From: [Actinomadura] parvosata subsp. kistnae
GTDB taxonomy: Bacteria > Actinomycetota > Actinomycetes > Streptosporangiales > Streptosporangiaceae
Length of the DNA: 64,000 nucleotides
Reading direction: 5' to 3'
Assembly: GCF_900323885.1 (NCBI RefSeq)
Contig: NZ_OOHJ01000031.1
Span: 86,744-150,743, forward strand
The notes under the pieces were generated by a model, which did no database searches, was not told where the DNA came from, and saw only the letters and a program-made list of their open reading frames with translations. Shown piece after piece: positions 60,690-64,000 of this stretch; position 1 is the first letter of the stretch; each line of letters begins with the position of its first letter. The position numbers and the translations under genes were made by a program.

Positions 60690-61054
60690 TGCAGCGCGTT
60701 CCCATCCTCAAGCTCGGCGACGTCCTGATCGTCTCCATCCAGATCGACCTGGAGGACCAGAGCGTGCTCGCCCTTCAGGAAGACCTGGCCGACGCGGTCG
60801 TCCAGCACGGCGCCAAGGGCGTCATCATCGACATCACCGCCGTGGAGATCGTCGACTCGTTCATCGGCCGGATGCTGGCCACGATCGCGTCCATGTGCGG
60901 CATGCTCGACGCGCAGACCGTGGTGGTCGGCATGCGTCCCGCCGTGGCGATCACGCTGGTGGAGCTCGGGCTGTCGCTCGGCGGCGTCCGTACGGCGCTC
61001 AACCTGGAGAAAGGGGTCGCGCTGCTCGACCACATCAGGAGCGCCACCCCGTGA
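60689..61054 (+). CDS. rsbS: RsbS-like STAS protein
   Basis: 121 aa from GTG 60689. Single STAS domain: VPILKLGDVLIVSIQIDLEDQSVLALQEDL and GVIIDITAVEIVDSFIGRMLATIASM, with the phospho-Ser candidate in VDSFIGR. Stressosome core that sequesters RsbT until phosphorylated. Overlaps rsbR by 1 bp and rsbT by 4 bp (GTGA). Confidence 0.95.
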   Translation: MQRVPILKLGDVLIVSIQIDLEDQSVLALQEDLADAVVQHGAKGVIIDITAVEIVDSFIGRMLATIASMCGMLDAQTVVVGMRPAVAITLVELGLSLGGVRTALNLEKGVALLDHIRSATP

Positions 61055-61452
61055 GCGGCGAGCGGGAGGTGGTCATCGCCGGCAGCGCGGACGTCGTGGG
61101 TGTCCGCCAGCTCGTCAGGAGCGTGGCCGTCGAGATCGGCCTGTCCCTCGTCGACCAGACCAAGATCGTCACGGCGGCCAGCGAGCTGGCGCGCAACGCC
61201 CTGGTGTACGGCGGCGGCGGTGACGTCCGCATCGAGATCGTCACGAACGGCCCCAGGCGCGGCCTCAAGCTGATCTTCACCGACGAGGGGCCGGGGATCC
61301 CCGACATCGAGCAGGCGCTCACCGACGGCTGGACCACCGGCGGCGGCATGGGGCTGGGCCTGGGCGGCTCGCGCCGGCTGGTCGACGAGTTCGACCTGGT
61401 CTCCGAGCCCGGCAAGGGCACCACCGTGACGGTGACCAAGTGGTCCCGGTGA
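61051..61452 (+). CDS. rsbT: RsbT-like serine kinase/switch protein
   Basis: 133 aa from GTG 61051. GHKL ATPase: N-box TAASELARNALVYGGGG, G1 DEGPGIPD, G2 GGGMGLGLGGSRRLVDEF. Phosphorylates RsbS and RsbR, then activates a downstream phosphatase. GTGA overlap with both neighbours. Confidence 0.95.
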   Translation: MSGEREVVIAGSADVVGVRQLVRSVAVEIGLSLVDQTKIVTAASELARNALVYGGGGDVRIEIVTNGPRRGLKLIFTDEGPGIPDIEQALTDGWTTGGGMGLGLGGSRRLVDEFDLVSEPGKGTTVTVTKWSR

Positions 61453-62470
61453 CCACCTGGGTCCGCGCCGAAGACCCCAGCGCGGTCGGCGCGGTCCGCA
61501 GGAAGGCCGTCGAGCTGGCCGAGGCGGCGGGCTTCGACCAGGTGCTCATCGGGCAGACGGCCGTGGCGGTGAGCGAGGCGGTCTCCAACCTCGTCAAGCA
61601 CGCGATGGAGGGCACCGTCATCGTGCGCCCGCACCCGGAGTCCGCGGCCACGGTGGAGCTGATCACGGTGGACCGGGGGCCGGGCATGGCCGACGTGGCC
61701 CGCGCGTTGCGCGACGGCTACTCGACCTCCGGCACGCTGGCATCGGCCTGGGCGCGATCTCCCGCATCGCCACCGGCTACGACGTGCACTCGCTGCCGGG
61801 CAAGGGCACGGTGCTGGCCATGCACTTCACCGGCCGCCCGCCCGCGCCGCCACTGCGCGCCAGCGGCCTGACCAGGCCGATCGGCGAGGAGACGGTGTGC
61901 GGCGACGGGTTCGTCATCGCGCAGTCGGGCCCGGTCACGACGGTGCTGGTCAGCGACGGGCTCGGCCACGGCCTCATCGCCGCGCAGGCCACGCAGAGGG
62001 CCGCCGAGCTGTTCCGCGCCGTACGCGACCTGGAGCCGGCCGAGATCGTGGCGCGCCTGCACGCCGGCATGAAGGCGACCCGAGGGGGCGCGGTCGCGGT
62101 GGCGCGCGTGGAGCCGGGCCAGGTGAGCTACGCGGGGCTCGGCAACGTCTCCGGCTGGATCACGCACGCCGAGGGCCGGCAGGGCATGGTGTCGGTGCCG
62201 GGCATCGCCGGCCACCAGGGCGGCCGGCTCCGCCAGTACACCTACGACCTGCCCTCCTACGCCACCGTGGTCCTGCACACCGACGGGCTGACGGAGCGGT
62301 GGGACCCCTCGCTCCTGCCGGGGCTGTTCTCCCGCACGCCCGCCGTGATCGCCGCCGGGCTGATGCGCGAGGCGGGCAGCAGGCGCGACGACGCCTGCGT
62401 GGTGACGGTACGACCGGACCGTCAACGGGACCGAGCCGGTGGGGAGCCCAAGAGCGATGGACAAGGCTGA
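61449..62470 (+). CDS. GHKL ATPase-SpoIIE/PP2C phosphatase fusion (frameshifted as given)
   Basis: Starts GTG 61449, overlapping the rsbT stop. The first frame gives an anti-sigma-factor-like ATPase: TAVAVSEAVSNLVKHAMEG (N-box) and VDRGPGMADV (G1), up to GYSTSGTL at 61738. There the frame breaks. Adding one G near 61739-61741 gives GTLGIGLGAISR, the missing G2 box, and runs into the second frame: DVHSLPGKGTVLAMHF, then a PP2C/RsbX-like phosphatase domain (CGDGFVIAQSGPVTTVLVSDGLGHG, TRGGAVAVARVEPGQVSYAGLGNV, VVLHTDGLTERWD, RRDDACVVTVRP). Corrected length about 340 aa. Matches the RsbX-like fourth gene of many rsbRST modules. Confidence 0.85.
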
Positions 62471-64000
62471 AGCGGCCGAGCTCGTCCGCGTCCGGCTCGA
62501 CGCCGACCAGGACGTCTTCGTCCTGCGCGGCATCGGCAGGGCCGCCGCCGAGCTGGCCGGCCTGGAGCCGCAGGACCAGATCCGGGTGGCGACGGCGCTC
62601 AGCGAGGCCGGCCGCGAGCTCTTCGGCGACGGCTCCAGCGCGGTCCTCATGCTCGGCGACCGCCACCTTCTCATCCGGCTGGAGCACTCGAAGCGCTCCG
62701 ACGTGTCCGCGCTGGATGGCCTGAGGCTGGCGGGCCGGCTGGTCGACGAGATCACGGTCGGCGAGGGCAGCGTGACGCTGGCCAAGCGGCTGCGCCCGCG
62801 CAGGACGTCCGCGTCGGTGGCGGAGATCCGCGCGAAGCTGGCCGCGCTCTCCCCGGTCTCCGCCCTCGACGAGCTGCGCGAGCAGAACAGGGAGCTGGCC
62901 GAGACGCTGGAGGACGTCCGGCGGCTCAACGCCGAGCTGCAGGAGACCAACACCGGCGTGATGGCGATGTACAACCAGCTCTCCACCGAGCTGGAGGAGA
63001 CCAACCGGGGCGTGGTCGCCCTGTACGCCGAGCTGGATGAGAAGTCGAGCCGGCTCAGGGAGGCCCAGGAGGCGAGAAACCGGTTCTGGGCGACGGTCAG
63101 CCACGAGCTGCGCACCCCGCTCAACTCCGTCATCGGCCTGGTCAGGCTGCTGATCGGCCCGGGCGGCGACCCCATGACGGAGGAGCAGGCACACCAGGTG
63201 CGGCTCATCGGCACCTCCACCGAGACGCTGCTGGAGCTCGTCAGCGAGCTGCTCGACATGGCCAAGGCCGAGTCGGGCCGCCTCGACCCGCAGCCGTCGG
63301 CGGTGGACCTCGTCCGGATGGCCGATCAGCTCCACGTGATGCTGCGCCCGACGAGCGCGAGCACCGGCGTCGAGCTGCGCCACGAGGTGGCGCCCGAGGT
63401 CGCCGAGCTGTACGTGGACGAGGGCATGCTGCTGCGCATCCTGCGCAACCTGCTGTCGAACGCGGTCAAGTTCACGCTGAGCGGCGAGGTACGCCTGGAG
63501 GCCCGCCTCGACGAGGCCAAGGACGAGGCCGTCATCACGGTGACCGACACCGGCATCGGCATCCCTCAGGAGCACCTGACCCGCGTGTTCGAGGACTTCT
63601 ACCAGGTGCCGGGCTCCCTCCAGGTCAGGTCCAGGGGCACGGGCATCGGCCTGCCGTACGCGCGCCGGCTCGCCGAGACGCTGGGCGGCACGCTGGAGCT
63701 GACCAGCACCGAGGGCGAGGGCACCACGGCCACGCTGCGGCTGCCGCACTACAGCGGCCCGCCGGAGCTGGAGCGGGTGCTGATCGCCGACGACGACGAG
63801 GTGTTCCGCGCCACCGCCCGCCGCATGCTGCACGGCTTCGCCGCGCACGTGGACGAGGCCGCCGACGGCGCCGCCGCGCTCGAGGCGATGGCGGCGGAGC
63901 GGCCCGACGCGATCCTGGTGGACCTGCTCATGCCGCGCGTGGACGGCAACGTGCTGCTCCAGCGCATGGCCGAGGACGACCGGCTGCGGGACATCCCCGT
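62457..64000 (+). CDS. Hybrid histidine kinase with C-terminal receiver, partial
   Basis: Open to the right edge (514 codons seen). It starts at ATG 62457, overlapping the previous stop by 14 bp. Order: N-terminal anti-sigma-like ATPase remnant about 1-120 (LVRVRLDADQDVFVLRGIGRAAAE), a coiled coil with repeated ELEETN and LQETNTGV segments about 145-205, HisKA H-box FWATVSHELRTPLNSVIGL near 220, HATPase N-box LRNLLSNAVKFTLSG, G1 DTGIGIP, G2 GTGIGLPYARRLAETLGG, then a receiver (VLIADDDEVFRATARRML, phospho-Asp in ILVDLLMPRVDG). No TM segment: cytosolic. Its place after rsbRST suggests it links stressosome output to phosphorelay (inference). Confidence 0.93.
   Translation, partial: MDKAEAAELVRVRLDADQDVFVLRGIGRAAAELAGLEPQDQIRVATALSEAGRELFGDGSSAVLMLGDRHLLIRLEHSKRSDVSALDGLRLAGRLVDEITVGEGSVTLAKRLRPRRTSASVAEIRAKLAALSPVSALDELREQNRELAETLEDVRRLNAELQETNTGVMAMYNQLSTELEETNRGVVALYAELDEKSSRLREAQEARNRFWATVSHELRTPLNSVIGLVRLLIGPGGDPMTEEQAHQVRLIGTSTETLLELVSELLDMAKAESGRLDPQPSAVDLVRMADQLHVMLRPTSASTGVELRHEVAPEVAELYVDEGMLLRILRNLLSNAVKFTLSGEVRLEARLDEAKDEAVITVTDTGIGIPQEHLTRVFEDFYQVPGSLQVRSRGTGIGLPYARRLAETLGGTLELTSTEGEGTTATLRLPHYSGPPELERVLIADDDEVFRATARRMLHGFAAHVDEAADGAAALEAMAAERPDAILVDLLMPRVDGNVLLQRMAEDDRLRDIP

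Noticed and set aside
1..64000. tRNA, rRNA, riboswitch, attachment site or integrase
   Set aside because: None recognised on reading either strand; without covariance or homology searches short RNA elements could still be missed.

Overview
This window is high-GC actinomycete chromosome. GC-rich codon third positions, GTG and TTG starts, an MbtH-dependent NRPS operon, a stressosome module and a Tat-exported PhoD all fit. Streptosporangiales (Nonomuraea-like) is a plausible guess from gene content, not something the sequence proves. I saw no tRNA, rRNA, CRISPR array, transposase or phage gene.

Layout. (1) About 1-21.7 kb, minus strand: one translationally coupled NRPS/PKS operon, read from 21.6 kb down to and past the left edge. 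Order: MFS exporter, MbtH, A-PCP-C-PCP, stand-alone luciferase-like monooxygenase, stand-alone C, A-PCP-E, C-A-PCP-TE, C-A-PCP, AT-less KS-ACP, P450, VOC protein (cut by the edge). A promoter is visible at 21649-21677. The TE lies mid-operon, one PCP has no A domain and the KS has no AT, so gene order cannot equal assembly order. (2) 21.7-31.6 kb: peptidoglycan (MurNAc) salvage. A beta-lactamase-fold serine hydrolase and MurQ (minus) diverge from NamZ (plus). NamZ converges on a five-gene oligopeptide ABC transporter operon ending in a double GNAT protein. A similar 15-bp element lies at the namZ/murQ divergence and upstream of the transporter. (3) 31.6-41.7 kb: metabolic and housekeeping genes: Zn-alcohol dehydrogenase, M20 amidohydrolase, HAD phosphatases, DinB-like protein, coiled-coil protein, FMN reductase, acyl-ACP desaturase, NUDIX, a TetR/SDR divergent pair with two operators, ArfB and an alpha/beta hydrolase. 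(4) 41.8-53.1 kb: PhoD; a divergent adaptor with a giant low-complexity insert; a MacAB-like efflux operon carrying its own OmpR-type regulator and kinase; a secreted FG-GAP propeller. (5) 53.1-54.1 kb: repetitive, no supportable gene. (6) 54.1-59.3 kb: P450, DHA2-type MFS, TetR, a LacI remnant, heme oxygenase and a DUF1023-like hydrolase. (7) 59.8-64 kb: RsbR-RsbS-RsbT, a frameshifted ATPase-SpoIIE phosphatase and a hybrid histidine kinase cut by the right edge.

Five apparent single-base losses in GC-rich tracts affect three genes (KS-ACP; the SpoIIE protein; three mutually compensating ones in the DUF5666-like protein). They may be assembly errors or real lesions. Short tandem duplications recur at the 3' ends of convergent gene pairs.
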